Shown here piece after piece: positions 19,466-28,637 of a stretch of 64,000 nt of DNA (positions are counted from its first letter, which is position 1; each line of letters begins with the position of its first letter). Origin of the DNA: Arthrobacter_E sp041360795 (GTDB taxonomy: Bacteria > Actinomycetota > Actinomycetes > Actinomycetales > Micrococcaceae); NCBI RefSeq assembly GCF_041360795.1, contig NZ_JBFUPW010000002.1:372001-436000 (forward strand). The letters are read 5' to 3'. The notes under the pieces were generated by a model, which saw only the letters and a program-made list of their open reading frames with translations, searched no databases and had not been told where the DNA came from. A program made the position numbers and the translations under genes.

Positions 19466-22400
19466 GTCCGGCCTTCCTCAGGCTTGCCTCGTCCCGGACC
19501 ATGCGGACCTTCCCGGGACGTTCGGGAATGGGCACTGCGAGCAGCGCGGTCACGATGAACACCACCCAGGTGATGACCCGGACCCAGGGGATCCACGGAT
19601 CGCTGTGGGCCACCACGAGGTGCCCCCCGCCCGCGGGCAGGTCGAAGGCCTGCTGCCAGCCGACCGTCGTCGGATTCAGCCGCTTGCCGTCCAGGCTCGC
19701 GGTCCAGTTCGCGTCGCTGCGCTCGGCGAGCACCAGCTTGCGGCCCTCGGCCCCGGAACCCAGCGTGGTGTCGACGCCGACGGTGCCGCTGGGAAGCTGG
19801 CTCTCCACCTTCCCGGACCGGTCGAGGACGCGGACCCGGTTGATGGTGTCGGAGTCCTTCAGCGGGGGCTGATCCAGGGCGCGCACGCGCCAGAGCCATC
19901 CCGCGTCGGTGGGCCCAACGGCGGCGAGGCCCGGCACGGCGTCGATGCGGCTGGCGGTCAGCCCGGCGGCGTCGTTGGCGCCCTTGAGCACCACGAAGCC
20001 CGCGCCGAGCTTTTCCAGCGTCGGACGGGGGTCCACGCCCTGGCCGGCGACGATCGTGGCGACCGCGGTGCGGATGCCCGCCGACGCGTCGTCATCCGCC
20101 GCCGGAGCATCGGAATCGTTGCGGATGCCGTGCACGGCGGCGAGTGTGGACAGGGCGTCCAGCGTCGTGCCGGAGCCGCGCACGAGCGCTGCGGTGTAGC
20201 TGCCGTCGCCGAGTTCGGTGATGACCAGCGTGCGGGTCTGCTCCGGACCCCGGCCCCGGTCCACCGCGGTCGCGGGGATCTGAGGCTTGTCCTGAGTCTG
20301 GAAGAGCTTCGCGGCGCCGTACCGGGGACCGTCGGCGACCGTCCCGACCCCGAGGTTGGAGGCCAGCCAGGTCCACGAGCTCAAGGCCGGGCCCAGAAGA
20401 AGGACCACGACCGCAATGGACACGACGCCCACGCGCCACGGGGCGCGCCGGGTGCGGGAGGCCTTCCGGCGCTGCAGCGCACGGTCGGCGCCGACGACGG
20501 CGGAGACCAGCACCGCGCAGAAGGCCACCGAGACGGCGGGACCGGTGAAGGGGGTCACCACGGCGTCCACTCCGGCGGCCACGGCGATGCCCGGAATGAC
20601 CCAGCCGACGGCCAGGAACAGGGCTGCCACGAGGAGCGCCACGGTGCCGGTCCGGCCGCGTCGCCCGGGCACCAGAGCGCCCCACACCGCGAACAGCAGC
20701 ACGGGAGCAGCCAGGACGAGCATCAGGATGAACGCCCACGGGATATCACCCGGAAGCCAGCCGAGGCCCGGGACCGCGGCGTGAAGATCCACGGCGATCG
20801 GCTGGCCGAGAAGCTGCTGCCACAGGGGGGCGGCGCCGAAGGCCAGCGGAACCCCGGGGTCGGCCAGGAAGGCACGGGGCTGGGTGACCGCGGTGAAGGC
20901 GAACGGCAGGAAGAGCGCGAGCGGCGGGGTGAGGCTCCACCAGAGGGCGCGCCCGCGGCGCCGCAGCAGGAGGGCCAGGAGAACCACCGACACGAGGGAG
21001 GGCACCAGGAGCACGGGGGCGCTGGCCGTCACGGCGGCCAAGAGCAGCCCGGCCCACGCGGCGGCGGTCCACGAGATCGTGCCGCCCACACCCGCCCTGC
21101 TGGTGACCGGCGCCTGCGGGGGCAGCCCGTCGGCCCGTGCCTCGAGCCGGCGGTCGCGGGCGGATCCGGTGGCACGGACGAGAGCGAGCACGAGCCAGGG
21201 CGTCAGCACGTGCACGAGGATCGCGCCGAGGCGGCCCTGGTTGAGGCTCGTGAAGAGCGCCGGTGCCGTGCCCCAGATCAGTGCCGCGAGGAACCAGGTG
21301 CGGCGGTGCCTCGTCAGTGAGGCGGCGAGGAACCAAGCGCCTGCCGCGGCCAGGGGCATGGCGCCAAGGAGCGCCGACTGCACCACGAGCGACGGCTGAC
21401 CGCCGTTGAGCACCGAGAGCATCCAGAGCACCAGGCCGAACGGATCACCGTGACCCGGGTAGCCGGCTTCGAGGGTCACCCAGCTGCGGGTGGCGTTGTC
21501 CCACACTTCGCCGAGCGTGGTGGACAGCGGCAGCAGGCCACCGCCGGACTGGGCGCCTCCCAGCACCGGGAAGAAGCCGACCACGGCGATTCCCGCGGTG
21601 ATCAGCACCGAGGCGATGAGGCCCCAGCCGGCGAAGGCGCGGGTCGGGGCGGCGAGGGCGGAGAAGTCGTCCTGGTTGTCGCCACTCGGTTCCGAGGCCA
21701 GACCGGTGGAGCTGTACGACGCGTCCAGGAGTTCGTCGGCTCCGAGCGCCTCCATGAGAGACCGTCGGTGCGCCCAGACCTCCTCGCGGGAGGTCTGGAG
21801 CCGGCGGATGGTCTTGCGGGGGTTCTTCCGTGTCCGGGCCGCCACCTTGCGTCCCCGGGCCAGAGCCACGGGGCGGGAGACGCCACGGATGGTTCCGGCG
21901 AGCTGCTGGAAGCCGTAGCCCGGGTCCTTCATGGCCACGGCCAGCAGGAACCGCCCGACCGAGGCGATGAGCGTCCCGAGCACCAGGAACGGGATCTTCC
22001 ACCAGCTCGTGTGCTTGAGCCGGAGGTACACCTGCGAGGTGCGGGCCGCGGCCGGGGTGCCGAGGGCGTGCGGCCGGTTCTGGACGTGGTAGATCCGGGT
22101 CTGTGGCACGAAGGCCACGTTGTTCCCGGCGAGCCAGTTGCGCCAGCAGAGGTCCACGTCGTCGCCGGTGCCGGGCAGGGCGGGGTCGAAGCCGCCCATC
22201 GCGTCCCAGACGTCGCGGCGGACCAGCATGCCCGCGGAGTTGACGGCGAAGCGGTCCCGGAGCTGGTCGTACTGCCCCTGGTCGAGCTCATCCGCTTCGA
22301 TGAGCGTGAGGCGCTCGGCCCAGGTGCTCACGGCGAGGCCGGCATCCACGAGCTTGCGCTGCGAGTTCCAGTCCAGCTGCTTGGCCCCGGCGATCGTGAC

Positions 22401-22781
22401 GTTGGATGACCGCTCCACGGCTTCGAGCAGACGCTCCAGAGCGTCCGGCGCCGGAGCGGAGTCGTCGTGCAGAAGCCACACCCACTGCTGGTCTGCGGAG
22501 AGCGCCGCGGCGTCGCCGGAGCTCAGCCGGTCCGCCGTCGCCAATCCGGCCTGCACGGCCGCGCCGAAGCCCAGCCGGGGGTGGCGGAACAACGTGACGT
22601 TGTCACTGCCGAAAGCATCCTCCAGCAGCCGGGCGGAGCCGTCCGAGGAGGCGGCGTCGACGCCGATGCAGACGTCCGCTGCACGGCTCTGCCGGGAGAG
22701 GGCGGCCAAGGTCCTGGGGAGGTAGGCACTGCCCTGGTGGGAGACCACCACGGCCGTGACCCGTGCTTGGGGGTGAATCAG
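19458..22781 (-). CDS. Giant family-2 glycosyltransferase with C-terminal membrane domain
   Basis: About 1107 aa. The N-terminal GT2 domain (about 5-270) shows VTAVVVSHQG, the acidic WVWLLHDDSAP and GTGDDVDLCWRNW, followed by a linker and at least ten membrane helices. It probably adds sugars to an envelope polymer; the substrate is unknown. The start is uncertain: no ATG, GTG or TTG lies between the whiB stop and the GT2 fold with a good ribosome-binding site. I placed it at a CTG overlapping the whiB stop, nine bases after GAGGAA. Alternatives are GTG at 22751 or an upstream start inside whiB. It is cotranscribed with whiB and DUF5719. Confidence 0.8.
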   Translation of the reverse strand: MIHPQARVTAVVVSHQGSAYLPRTLAALSRQSRAADVCIGVDAASSDGSARLLEDAFGSDNVTLFRHPRLGFGAAVQAGLATADRLSSGDAAALSADQQWVWLLHDDSAPAPDALERLLEAVERSSNVTIAGAKQLDWNSQRKLVDAGLAVSTWAERLTLIEADELDQGQYDQLRDRFAVNSAGMLVRRDVWDAMGGFDPALPGTGDDVDLCWRNWLAGNNVAFVPQTRIYHVQNRPHALGTPAAARTSQVYLRLKHTSWWKIPFLVLGTLIASVGRFLLAVAMKDPGYGFQQLAGTIRGVSRPVALARGRKVAARTRKNPRKTIRRLQTSREEVWAHRRSLMEALGADELLDASYSSTGLASEPSGDNQDDFSALAAPTRAFAGWGLIASVLITAGIAVVGFFPVLGGAQSGGGLLPLSTTLGEVWDNATRSWVTLEAGYPGHGDPFGLVLWMLSVLNGGQPSLVVQSALLGAMPLAAAGAWFLAASLTRHRRTWFLAALIWGTAPALFTSLNQGRLGAILVHVLTPWLVLALVRATGSARDRRLEARADGLPPQAPVTSRAGVGGTISWTAAAWAGLLLAAVTASAPVLLVPSLVSVVLLALLLRRRGRALWWSLTPPLALFLPFAFTAVTQPRAFLADPGVPLAFGAAPLWQQLLGQPIAVDLHAAVPGLGWLPGDIPWAFILMLVLAAPVLLFAVWGALVPGRRGRTGTVALLVAALFLAVGWVIPGIAVAAGVDAVVTPFTGPAVSVAFCAVLVSAVVGADRALQRRKASRTRRAPWRVGVVSIAVVVLLLGPALSSWTWLASNLGVGTVADGPRYGAAKLFQTQDKPQIPATAVDRGRGPEQTRTLVITELGDGSYTAALVRGSGTTLDALSTLAAVHGIRNDSDAPAADDDASAGIRTAVATIVAGQGVDPRPTLEKLGAGFVVLKGANDAAGLTASRIDAVPGLAAVGPTDAGWLWRVRALDQPPLKDSDTINRVRVLDRSGKVESQLPSGTVGVDTTLGSGAEGRKLVLAERSDANWTASLDGKRLNPTTVGWQQAFDLPAGGGHLVVAHSDPWIPWVRVITWVVFIVTALLAVPIPERPGKVRMVRDEASLRKAGHD

Positions 22782-23314
22782 ACTGCTCGCTTCCTCAGTC
22801 GGCGGCGCTCCCGCTCGGACAGTCCGCCCCAGATGCCGAAGCGCTCGTCGTTGGCGAGAGCGTACTCCAGGCACTGCTGCCGGACGGTGCACGCGGCGCA
22901 CACCTTCTTGGCGTCGCGGGTGGAGCCGCCCTTCTCCGGGAAGAACGCCTCCGGGTCCGTCTGGGCGCACAGGGACTCGGCCTGCCAGCTGAGTTCGGAC
23001 TCGTCGCCGACCTCCCGGCCCGGAAGGATGGTGAAGGCCGCGGCCAGTCCGCTCGGCTCGGGGCGCGCGAACAGCTCGAGTGGCGGGTCCAGCTCGTCCT
23101 CGGGCGAGGCGGGCTCGGCCTCCGCGGGCTCATGCGCCGTGAGGAAGGCGGTGGCCTGGTCCTCGAGGCTGCGGGCGGCGTCCTGCCGGAAGCGCTGCGC
23201 GCGCTCCGGATCGGCCGGGTCCAGGAACCAGTCCTCCGGCACGGTGCGGGCGGCCTGGTACGCGGCCTGGCCCGGGGTGAAGTTTTCGTCTTGGATACGC
23301 TCTGTCTGCCCCAT
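22778..23314 (-). CDS. whiB2: WhiB-family iron-sulfur regulator (WhiB2-like)
   Basis: A 178-aa WhiB protein. The four cluster-binding cysteines are C116, C139, C142 and C148 (spacing 22-2-5), followed by the turn motif GIWGG at 160-164 and a basic C-terminal tail RRRLRKRAV that contacts DNA or sigma factor. WhiB2/WhmD-type proteins control septation and cell division in mycobacteria and streptomycetes. The first 105 residues form an unusually long acidic extension compared with the family's normal 80-130 aa. ATG at 23314 is preceded by GAGGAGAGG. The stop overlaps the putative start of the glycosyltransferase gene. Confidence 0.88.
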   Translation of the reverse strand: MGQTERIQDENFTPGQAAYQAARTVPEDWFLDPADPERAQRFRQDAARSLEDQATAFLTAHEPAEAEPASPEDELDPPLELFARPEPSGLAAAFTILPGREVGDESELSWQAESLCAQTDPEAFFPEKGGSTRDAKKVCAACTVRQQCLEYALANDERFGIWGGLSERERRRLRKRAV

Positions 23315-23412
23315 TGCGCCTCTCCTCGATCTGAATGGCTGCCGCCCGGATGGCACGTGGGGAGCCCTGAGGCGCACCTCCGGACCATGCCTTGGCGGTC
23401 TGCAATTACTAA

Positions 23413-23426
23413 TTACACGCGTGTAA
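23413..23426. promoter_or_regulatory. Perfect 14-bp palindrome in the whiB / TIGR03089 divergent region
   Basis: TTACACGCGTGTAA is fully self-complementary and lies in a locally AT-rich patch about 100 bp from both divergent start codons. It is a likely binding site for a dimeric regulator of whiB, of the TIGR03089 gene, or of both. Confidence 0.5.
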
Positions 23427-23534
23427 CTAGGGTGAGGTCAAGCGGGCAGGGATAATACTCAGGACACTTGCTTTTTTCCCGATGCGCCACGCCGGGAGCT
23501 GAGCGGCCGCTCGCAGGAAGGATCGAACCGCCCC

Positions 23535-24281
23535 ATGGACCTCGTCATCAGGACGCTTCTGAAGGACTTCCGAGAGGGCTTGAGCCTCCCACCTGGGGCT
23601 CCTCGTCTCACCTGGTACGGGCCGGACGGCGAACGGGTCGAGCTGTCCGGCAAAGTGCTGGACAACTGGGTGGCCAAAACCGCGAACTTCCTCCAGGACG
23701 AACTCGACGCGGCGCCCGGCGGGAGCATCGCACTGGACCTGCCGGGTCATTGGAAGTCATCCGTGCTGGCACTCGCTGCGCTGAACCTGGGCCTGACCGT
23801 CCGGCCCGGCGTCCCGGGGAACGACGAGGAGCTCTCCGCCTCGGACCTCGTCGCCACGGCTGACGCCGGCCTGCTGGAGCGGGCCGGCGACGTGGACACC
23901 CAGCTCATCGCGGTGTCCCTGGGCGCGCTCGCGCCGCGCTGGCCCGGTGCGCTGCCGGCCGGCGTCGTCGACTACGCGGCGGAGGTCCGCAGCCACGGCG
24001 ACGTCTTCCTGCCGTGGATGGATCCGACCGGACAGGAGATGCTGCTCGTCTCGGAGGACCAGGCGTACGACGACGCCGGGCTGGCAGCCTTCGCCACGCC
24101 CACTCCGGAGGGCGCACGGGCGCTGGTCCACGCCACGGACGGCCTCACCACGGTCCTCGCCCACTCTCTGGGGGCCTGGCTGGCAGGTGGCTCCGTGGTC
24201 CTGGTCCACGAGAGCGTGCCCGTGACCGAAAGGCTGCTGGAGTCCGAACGCGTGACGTCCGGCGGCGCGCGGGACGCCTAG
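23535..24281 (+). CDS. TIGR03089 family protein
   Basis: A 248-aa actinobacterial protein of the TIGR03089 family, which is related to the N-terminal half of AMP-dependent ligases. Visible family features are LTWYGPDGERVELSG, NWVAKTANFLQDELD and LDLPGHWKSSV. It lacks the TSGTTG ATP loop of true ligases, so it is unlikely to adenylate a substrate. Function is unknown. The gene is divergent from whiB and close to LCP, manA and gtrA genes, a neighbourhood that recurs in actinobacteria. A strong terminator follows. Confidence 0.82.
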   Translation: MDLVIRTLLKDFREGLSLPPGAPRLTWYGPDGERVELSGKVLDNWVAKTANFLQDELDAAPGGSIALDLPGHWKSSVLALAALNLGLTVRPGVPGNDEELSASDLVATADAGLLERAGDVDTQLIAVSLGALAPRWPGALPAGVVDYAAEVRSHGDVFLPWMDPTGQEMLLVSEDQAYDDAGLAAFATPTPEGARALVHATDGLTTVLAHSLGAWLAGGSVVLVHESVPVTERLLESERVTSGGARDA

Positions 24282-24332
24282 CCCGGACGACCAGCCCAGA
24301 ACGCGTTCCGCCTTGCAAACAGCCTTGTAAAC

Positions 24333-24371
24333 AGCGGCAGGGCCGGTCTCCACGAGACCGGCCCTGCCGCT
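24333..24371. terminator. Strong bidirectional terminator
   Basis: A perfect 18-bp stem (24333-24350 and 24354-24371) is followed on the plus strand by TTTTAA. It lies between the convergent TIGR03089 and gtrA genes. Confidence 0.92.
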
Positions 24372-24411
24372 TTTAACGATGAGCCCGGGCTCCGCGGGCC
24401 CGGGAGAAGAA

Positions 24412-24915
24412 TCAGTTCTTGCCGGCCTTGCCGCTGTCGATCAGCTCGTGGTCGTGGTCGTAGCCGGGCTCCTCGTCCAGCTCCTTGTTGAACACGAGGA
24501 AGCGGTACGCGAAGAAACGGACCACCGTGGCGACCAGGATGCCGACGACGCCCGCGAGGAACAGCAGGTTCTTGTCCTCGATGTGCATCCAGTACTTGGC
24601 GATCGCCGTCAGGCCAGTGGAGATGCCGATGCCGATGCCGTTGATGATGACGAACATCACGAACTCGCGCACCACATTCGGCTGGCGGCGGTGCCGGAAC
24701 GTCCAGAAGCGGTTGGCCAGCCAGGAGAAGATCGTGGCCACGGTGGCGCCGACGAAACGGGCCTTCGCCTCGGAGTCGTCCATGATGCCGTGCATCAGCC
24801 AGTAGGTCAGCCCGTTGTCGATGACGAACGCGATCCCGCCAACGGCCCCGAACTTGGCCACCTCACGCCAGAACAGCGAGGCGAGCCCCCGGATGCGATC
24901 AGCGAGTTTGTTCAC
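24412..24915 (-). CDS. GtrA-family membrane protein
   Basis: A 167-aa protein with four membrane helices and the GtrA signatures FGAVGGIAFVIDNGLTYWL and FSWLANRFWTFRHRR. GtrA proteins are thought to help move polyprenyl-linked sugars across the membrane for cell-wall glycan synthesis. The GTG at 24915 was chosen because GGAGGA lies at ideal distance; upstream GTG (24930) and TTG (24936) starts are possible but would overlap that ribosome-binding site. It is divergent from purK. The C-terminal 25 residues are acidic and polar. Confidence 0.88.
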   Translation of the reverse strand: MNKLADRIRGLASLFWREVAKFGAVGGIAFVIDNGLTYWLMHGIMDDSEAKARFVGATVATIFSWLANRFWTFRHRRQPNVVREFVMFVIINGIGIGISTGLTAIAKYWMHIEDKNLLFLAGVVGILVATVVRFFAYRFLVFNKELDEEPGYDHDHELIDSGKAGKN

Positions 24916-25158
24916 GATGTATTCCTCCACGGCCAACTGACGATGTGTAGACGACCCAGGGGCCAGTGGTACATCTTAGCGCCGTTGTCTTTGCCCGGCT
25001 TCAGCGGATGCGGAGAGTCCGCCGTGTGACGGGGCTCCGTGGACCGCGACGCGCCGCGGGCGCCGGACCCCGTCCCGGGCGGTCACGTAGAGGCGCGCGA
25101 AGGTCACGCTGGGTGCCGGCTGAGGGCGGGTCCGGCCGTGTTCGGTAGTCTTAGGGGC

Positions 25159-26319
25159 GTGACTTTCCCTGTTGTTGGTGTGATCGGTGGCGGCCAGCTG
25201 GCCCGGATGATGGCCCCGGAGGCCATCGAACTCGGCGTGGAACTCCGCGTCCTGGCCGAGGGCCCGGACGTCTCCGCGGTGGCCGCCGTCAAGACGACCC
25301 CGATCGGTGACTACCGTGACCTCGAGGCCCTGCGCGCGTTCGCCCGGGACGTCGACGTGATCACCTTCGATCACGAGCACGTCCCCACCGAGCACCTGCG
25401 GGCCCTGATCGCCGAGGGCGTCAACGTCCAACCCGGCCCGGACGCCCTGGTGCACGCCCAGGACAAGATCGTGATGCGCACCGCCGTCGACCGTCTCGGC
25501 CTGCCCAACCCCGAGTGGGCGGCGGTCGATTCCGTCGAGGCCCTCGTGGAGTTCGGTGACCGGATCGGCTGGCCCGTGGTGCTGAAGACCCCGCGCGGCG
25601 GTTACGACGGCAAGGGCGTGCGGATCGTCGACGACGCCGCCGACGCCGCGGACTGCGCCTCCTGGTTCGAGACCATGTCCCCGCTGCTCGCCGAGGCCAA
25701 GGTCGGCTTCTCCCGCGAGCTCTCCGTCCTGGTGGGGCGCACGCCGAGCGGCGAAGAGCGGGTCTGGCCCGTGGCACACACCATCCAGGTGGACGGCGTC
25801 TGCGACGAGGTGATCGTTCCCGCGCCCGGCCTGGACCCCGCCGTCGCGCAGGCCGCGGAGGCAGCGGCGCTGACCCTCGCCGCGGAGCTCGGCGTGACCG
25901 GCGTGATGGCGGCGGAGCTGTTCGAAACGCCCGGCGAGGGCGCCGGCTTCCTGATCAATGAGCTGGCGATGCGGCCGCACAACACCGGCCACTGGACGCA
26001 GGACGGCTCCGTGACGAGCCAGTTCGAACAGCACCTGCGGGCGGTCCTGGATCTTCCGCTCGGCGCCACCGATGTGCTGGGCGGCGTGGCCGTCATGAAG
26101 AACTTCCTGGGCGGCGCCAATCAGGACATCTATTCCGCCATGCCGGCCGCCCTCGCGGCCGCACCGGGCGCCAAGGTCCACAATTACGGAAAGTCCGTCC
26201 GTCCGGGACGCAAGATCGGGCACGTGAACATCGTCGCCCAGGATCCCTCTCAGGCCGAGGAGCTGCGCGAGCAGGCCGGCCGGGTGGCGTCCATCCTGCG
26301 CGACGGCGCCGGCTCCTGA
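25159..26319 (+). CDS. purK: N5-carboxyaminoimidazole ribonucleotide synthase
   Basis: PurK is an ATP-grasp enzyme converting AIR and bicarbonate to N5-CAIR in purine synthesis. It is 386 aa with the N-terminal GVIGGGQLARMMAPEAIELG, the nucleotide-binding segment LKTPRGGYDGKGVRI and the ATP-grasp metal site region FLINELAMRPHNTGHWT. The GTG at 25159 gives the standard N-terminus; the frame stays open further upstream without any family residues. purE follows after 49 bp, forming the usual purKE pair. Confidence 0.97.
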   Translation: MTFPVVGVIGGGQLARMMAPEAIELGVELRVLAEGPDVSAVAAVKTTPIGDYRDLEALRAFARDVDVITFDHEHVPTEHLRALIAEGVNVQPGPDALVHAQDKIVMRTAVDRLGLPNPEWAAVDSVEALVEFGDRIGWPVVLKTPRGGYDGKGVRIVDDAADAADCASWFETMSPLLAEAKVGFSRELSVLVGRTPSGEERVWPVAHTIQVDGVCDEVIVPAPGLDPAVAQAAEAAALTLAAELGVTGVMAAELFETPGEGAGFLINELAMRPHNTGHWTQDGSVTSQFEQHLRAVLDLPLGATDVLGGVAVMKNFLGGANQDIYSAMPAALAAAPGAKVHNYGKSVRPGRKIGHVNIVAQDPSQAEELREQAGRVASILRDGAGS

Positions 26320-26368
26320 CCATCGCAACACCCTGACCGCTGAATCCCCAGACAACGATCGGACACGC

Positions 26369-26944
26369 ATGAGCAGCAACACCACTCCCCTTGTAGGACT
26401 CGTCATGGGTTCGGACTCCGACTGGCCCGTCATGGAGGCCGCCGCCGAGGCCCTGCACGAGTTCGGCGTGCCGTTCGAAGCCGACGTCGTCTCCGCCCAC
26501 CGCATGCCCACCGAGATGATCCGGTACGGCCAGCAGGCCCACGAGCGCGGACTGCGCATCATCATCGCGGGCGCCGGCGGCGCCGCTCACCTGCCGGGGA
26601 TGCTCGCCTCCGTCACTCCCCTGCCCGTCATCGGCGTCCCTGTGCCGCTCAAGACGCTGGACGGCATGGACTCGCTGCTCTCGATCGTGCAGATGCCGGC
26701 AGGCGTGCCGGTGGCGACGGTCTCCATCGGCGGCGCACGCAACGCCGGGCTCCTGGCGGTGCGTATGCTCGCCGCCGGTGAAGGCGAGTTCGCACAGTCC
26801 CTCCGCGACGATCTGCTCCGCTTCTCCGAAAGCCTGAACGCCGTCGCCTCGGCCAAGGGCGCTTCGTTGCGGGCCAAGGCCGCGGAGGTCTTCGGGGCCT
26901 CCGGAGTGCCCCTCGGTTCGGCAGCGGATGAGGCGCAGGCCTAG
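26369..26944 (+). CDS. purE: N5-carboxyaminoimidazole ribonucleotide mutase
   Basis: PurE (class I) converts N5-CAIR to CAIR. It is 191 aa with MGSDSDWPVMEAA near residue 13, the substrate loop SAHRMPTEMIRYG and IIIAGAGGAAHLPGM. The C-terminus is about 25 residues longer than the minimal enzyme, with an Ala-rich tail. The LCP gene starts only 7 bp after its stop, so purK, purE and the LCP gene probably share one transcript. Confidence 0.97.
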   Translation: MSSNTTPLVGLVMGSDSDWPVMEAAAEALHEFGVPFEADVVSAHRMPTEMIRYGQQAHERGLRIIIAGAGGAAHLPGMLASVTPLPVIGVPVPLKTLDGMDSLLSIVQMPAGVPVATVSIGGARNAGLLAVRMLAAGEGEFAQSLRDDLLRFSESLNAVASAKGASLRAKAAEVFGASGVPLGSAADEAQA

Positions 26945-26951
26945 GGGCGCC

Positions 26952-28595
26952 ATGATGAGCCGCAACCGCCTGGACGACCCGATCCGCCGGCCTCAGGAGG
27001 CGGAGCCGGGCGACCGGGTGCGCCGTGCCTGGGTCCTGATCGCCCTCACCCTTCTGGTCCCGGGATCCGCGCAGGTGGTGGCCGGTGACCGCCGTTTCGG
27101 GCGCATCGCCCTGCGGGTCACCTTCGCAGTCTGGGCCCTGGTGCTCCTCGCGCTGGTGCTCGCCCTCCTGAACCGTGCCCTGCTCCTCTCCATCCTGACC
27201 CACCCGGTCCTCATGGTGCTCTGGATGATCGGTCTGGTGGCGCTCCTGATCGGCTGGGTGCTCGTGTGGGTGAACACCTTCCGCCTGTGCCGCCTGGCCA
27301 TCCTGCCGCCGCGCTGGAAGGCCCCTGTGGCCGCCGTGCTCGTGGTCCTCATGGTGCTGAGCTGCGGCGCCCTCGGCTACGGCGCGTACCTGGTCAACGT
27401 GGCCCGCGGCGCCCTGGGCGATGTGTTCGACGCCGGCCGTCCGCCCTTCGACCCGGTGGACGGCCGCTACAACATCGCGCTGCTCGGCGGCGACGCCGGC
27501 GAGGGCCGCGAAGGTCTCCGCCCGGACAGCATGTCCGTCATCAGCATCGACGCCGCCACCGGCGCCTCCGCGATCATCTCGGTGCCGCGCTCCCTCCAGT
27601 ACGCGAAGTTCCCGGACAGCTCGCCCATGCACCGCATCTACCCGGACGGGTTCAACAATTGCGAGCCCGATGCGCTGAACTGCCTCCTGAACGCGGTCTA
27701 CACGGACGCCACGAACAACCACAAGGACATTTACGGCGCGGGGAAGAACGCCGGCGCCGAAGCCACCAAGGACGCCATCTCCGGCACCCTCGGCATCACC
27801 ATCCAGGCCTACGCCCTGATCGACATGGACGGCTTCGCCCAGCTGATCGACGCCATGGGCGGAGTCAAGATGCGCGTGGGCGCCTGGGTGCCCATCAGTG
27901 GCGGGATGCTGCCCGGGAGCGACACCCGGCACGTCAAGCCGGACGGGTGGATCCACCCCGGCAACCAGACCCTCAACGGATTCCAGGCCCAGTGGTTCGC
28001 CCGCTCCCGCGAGAACGTGGACGATTTCGCCCGCGTCCAGCGCCAGCAGTGCGTGCAGCAGGCCATGATCAAGCAGCTCGACCCCGCCACCGTGATCACC
28101 AAGTTCGAGGCGATCGCCAAGGCCGGCGCGCACGTGGTGGACACGGACATCCCGCAGGGCCAGCTGGGTGGCTTCGTGGACCTGGCCGCCAAGGCCAAGG
28201 GGCAGCCGACGGTCCGGATGACGGTCGGCCCGCCGGACTTCCCCGCCGACTTCAGCCTGGGCGATCCGAACTTCGATCTCATCCACTCGAAGGTCAAGGC
28301 CCTGCTGGCCAAGGCGACCGGCAAACCGGCCAAGGCCGCGGCTCCGCTGCAGCCCGGCGCGGTGAGCGAGGACGGCACGGTGTCCGCCGCCGTCGCGCCC
28401 GGGACCGGAGCACAGGCCCAGGGCGCGGTCCGACCGCCCCTCACGGACGAGCTGCCGCCGGACTTCCCGCTGAGCACCACCCGTCCGGACGGCCAGCCCA
28501 TCACGGCCCAGTACCTCAATTCGCTCTACGACGCCCAGGATTACCAGACCCTGGACCAGCTGCTGGCGAAGAACGGCAATTGCGCCGCTCTCTGA
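26952..28595 (+). CDS. LytR-CpsA-Psr (LCP) family cell-wall glycopolymer ligase
   Basis: A 547-aa membrane enzyme. LCP proteins transfer lipid-linked teichoic acid or other wall polymers onto peptidoglycan. Three to four hydrophobic helices lie in residues 25-150, and the LCP domain follows outside, with YNIALLGGDAGEGREGLRPD, ISVPRSLQY and GGVKMRVGAWVP. The Arg and Asp pairs that hold the pyrophosphate are present. The C-terminal 100 residues are Ala/Pro-rich. The first of two adjacent ATGs was taken. It follows purE directly and precedes manA by 42 bp. Confidence 0.9.
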   Translation: MMSRNRLDDPIRRPQEAEPGDRVRRAWVLIALTLLVPGSAQVVAGDRRFGRIALRVTFAVWALVLLALVLALLNRALLLSILTHPVLMVLWMIGLVALLIGWVLVWVNTFRLCRLAILPPRWKAPVAAVLVVLMVLSCGALGYGAYLVNVARGALGDVFDAGRPPFDPVDGRYNIALLGGDAGEGREGLRPDSMSVISIDAATGASAIISVPRSLQYAKFPDSSPMHRIYPDGFNNCEPDALNCLLNAVYTDATNNHKDIYGAGKNAGAEATKDAISGTLGITIQAYALIDMDGFAQLIDAMGGVKMRVGAWVPISGGMLPGSDTRHVKPDGWIHPGNQTLNGFQAQWFARSRENVDDFARVQRQQCVQQAMIKQLDPATVITKFEAIAKAGAHVVDTDIPQGQLGGFVDLAAKAKGQPTVRMTVGPPDFPADFSLGDPNFDLIHSKVKALLAKATGKPAKAAAPLQPGAVSEDGTVSAAVAPGTGAQAQGAVRPPLTDELPPDFPLSTTRPDGQPITAQYLNSLYDAQDYQTLDQLLAKNGNCAAL

Positions 28596-28637
28596 CCCCG
28601 TGCCCGGTCCCCTCCCGATCCCGAAAGGACACCCGTG

